From positions 1 to 50,363 of the forward strand of contig JAKSLO010000006.1 in NCBI GenBank assembly GCA_024401185.1: 50,363 nucleotides of DNA, written 5' to 3'. Shown here in pieces: positions 49,512-50,363 of this stretch. Both the position numbers and the translations under genes were made by a program. Every line of letters starts with the position of its first letter. Position 1 is the stretch's first letter. Origin of the DNA: Bacteroidaceae bacterium. Lineage in GTDB: Bacteria > Bacteroidota > Bacteroidia > Bacteroidales > Bacteroidaceae. The notes beneath the pieces are model-generated. The model made no database searches, had not been told where the DNA came from, and saw nothing but the letters and a program-made list of their open reading frames with translations.

Positions 49512-49895
49512 GTGAAAAGAAGTATAACCATATTGTGTTTTTTGGCATTTGCTTTTTGCCTTGTGATTGCGAAAAGCATGTCTGCTACCGATGACAAGCG
49601 TTGTGCAAAGGCTGACTCATCGCGTGTGCATGGTGTGGTTGTGACAGATAAGAAGGTGAAGGGAAGGGAGGCTTCGCTGAGTGGATCGCGTATGGCTTCG
49701 TCCACATTCCCTGTTCACATGAAGGTGAAGGGTGGTGCCTTGTGTGTTACGAGCGACTTCAGTCAGTTGCTTCCCATCTACACCCGTGGCGGAACCTTCT
49801 ACATGGCTATGCGATTGAACAAGGGACTTAATTGGCTGAACGGTTTGCCAAAAGGTCGCTATCTCATCAATAACCAACCCATCAGCATTCCCTGA
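49512..49895 (+). CDS. Small exported protein of unknown function, apparently leaderless GTG start
   Basis: A 127-aa product with a signal peptide (MKRSITILCFLAFAFCLVIAKS, the first residue encoded by GTG). The mature protein is basic. It has the segment VHGVVVTDKKVKGREASLSG and a C-terminal half (YTRGGTFYMAMRLNKGLNWLNGLPKGRYLIN) that resembles the short 'GxYxIxxGKV'-type secretion tails but is not a clear family member. No other start codon leaves an intact signal peptide. The promoter -7 element ends 4 nt upstream, so the mRNA should have almost no leader. Confidence 0.75.
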   Translation: MKRSITILCFLAFAFCLVIAKSMSATDDKRCAKADSSRVHGVVVTDKKVKGREASLSGSRMASSTFPVHMKVKGGALCVTSDFSQLLPIYTRGGTFYMAMRLNKGLNWLNGLPKGRYLINNQPISIP

Positions 49896-49910
49896 TGGGT
49901 TTTGTTTTTA
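49876..49910 (+). terminator. Terminator overlapping the last codons of the small exported gene
   Basis: AACCCATCAG (49876-49885) and CTGATGGGTT (49892-49901) form a perfect 10-bp stem with a 6-nt loop. A T tract (TTGTTTTTA) follows. The stop codon at 49893-49895 lies in the right arm. Confidence 0.85.
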
Positions 49911-50121
49911 TAAGTGCTTTATCCCCTTGAAGAGCATGATGCCTTCAATATGTATGAGGTATTTTAGTAAATAATCTTGTCACATTACGCGATTATTCTC
50001 GTTCGTTCCTTTCGTGCTCCTTCTCCGGTCTTCCTTTTTCCAGTCTTCGTTCATCCTTCGATTTTCCTATACTTATGGTCTTGCTTTCCTCCCGTTTGAT
50101 TCCGACCTTTGTCCCACTTTA

Positions 50122-50154
50122 AGTGGGAGGCAAGTGGGAGGGAGGTGGGAGGCA
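50122..50154. repeat. Three 11-bp units (AGTGGGAGGCA type)
   Basis: AGTGGGAGGCA (50122-50132), AGTGGGAGGGA (50133-50143) and GGTGGGAGGCA (50144-50154) repeat with an exact 11-nt period. Just before them TCCCACTT-T-AAGTGGGA forms a small palindrome. No gene lies from 49896 to the window end. Confidence 0.7.
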
Positions 50155-50311
50155 AACCGATAGAAAGTCGAATTTACCTTGTAGGTTCTGTGTATTCATC
50201 ACGGAGAAACTGGAGGGCAAAATGATTCGATTTCCCTAATTATAAAACCAGGTGTCAAGCATCTGTTCGCGCTATACCCCCTGATTTGAGGTAAAAAAAA
50301 ACCTTTACTTA

Positions 50312-50363
50312 CTAAAGTTTCCCACCCTTTGGGTGGCTGAAACTTAGGGAGTTAAAAGGAGTT
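50312..50363. repeat. Inverted repeat at the right window edge
   Basis: CTAAAGTTTCCCACCC (50312-50327) faces GGGTGG-CT-GAAACTTAG (50331-50347) across TTT. It is followed by GGGAGTTAAAAGGAGTT, similar to the AGTTAAAGGA strings at the left edge. The element is cut by the window end. Confidence 0.6.

Overview
This 50.4 kb window looks like the chromosome of a Bacteroidales bacterium, most likely a Prevotella/Segatella-type member. Four things point there. Most recognisable promoters fit the Bacteroidetes form TTTG-N19/20-TAnnTTTG. Shine-Dalgarno sequences are generally absent. Lineage markers are present: a PorZ-like type IX secretion protein, a DUF4292 lipoprotein, an FtsL-like protein, and an FtsI carrying a C-terminal PASTA domain. 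Finally, the division and cell-wall cluster lacks murF and ddl. Most of the window is ordinary housekeeping chromosome. I see no phage, transposase, CRISPR array or plasmid gene.

Layout: (1) 0.3-4.5 kb, a secreted GH2 beta-galactosidase with a C-terminal F5/8 (CBM32-like) domain, on the minus strand. (2) 4.5-5.6 kb, a large intergenic region with two FNR-type palindromes, a consensus promoter, a cytosine-poor stretch ending in an intrinsic terminator (candidate small RNA), and one copy of a dispersed 43-nt repeat. (3) 5.6-13.7 kb, leuS, two YitT paralogues, rdgB and porZ, all plus strand. (4) 13.8-16.2 kb, a HAD phosphatase-thioesterase fusion and a PBP4-type D-Ala-D-Ala carboxypeptidase, minus strand. 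(5) 16.3-19.1 kb, nadB, then an ECF sigma factor with a probable one-TM anti-sigma factor. (6) 19.3-24.2 kb, a serine hydrolase, gyrB, rpsT and tRNA-Glu, minus strand. (7) 24.4-41.7 kb, recO (plus) facing the dcw cluster (minus): mraZ-rsmH-ftsL-ftsI-murE-mraY-murD-ftsW-murG-murC-ftsQ-ftsA-ftsZ. (8) 42-49.9 kb, a cyclophilin-type isomerase, an OB-fold lipoprotein with a 43-aa membrane protein, an argE-like M20 hydrolase, the dut-TPR-DUF4292-envC operon, and a small exported protein with an apparently leaderless GTG start.

Functionally the window is dominated by envelope growth. The dcw cluster supplies peptidoglycan precursors (MurC, D, E, G, MraY) and the septal machine (FtsZ, A, Q, L, W, I). 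Its promoter carries two TGGGG boxes with the spacing of MraZ operators, so MraZ probably controls its own operon. An identical sequence lies in the divergent cyclophilin promoter. EnvC and the PBP4-type enzyme add wall-remodelling functions.

The most unusual material is non-coding. Short GC-rich palindromes have been absorbed in frame into leuS and rdgB. There is a perfect 32-bp inverted repeat between gyrB and rpsT. Several intergenic arrays of different sequence share a strict 11-bp period. The candidate FNR-controlled, cytosine-poor RNA upstream of leuS is the best candidate for something undescribed. All calls come from reading the sequence; no database search was run.
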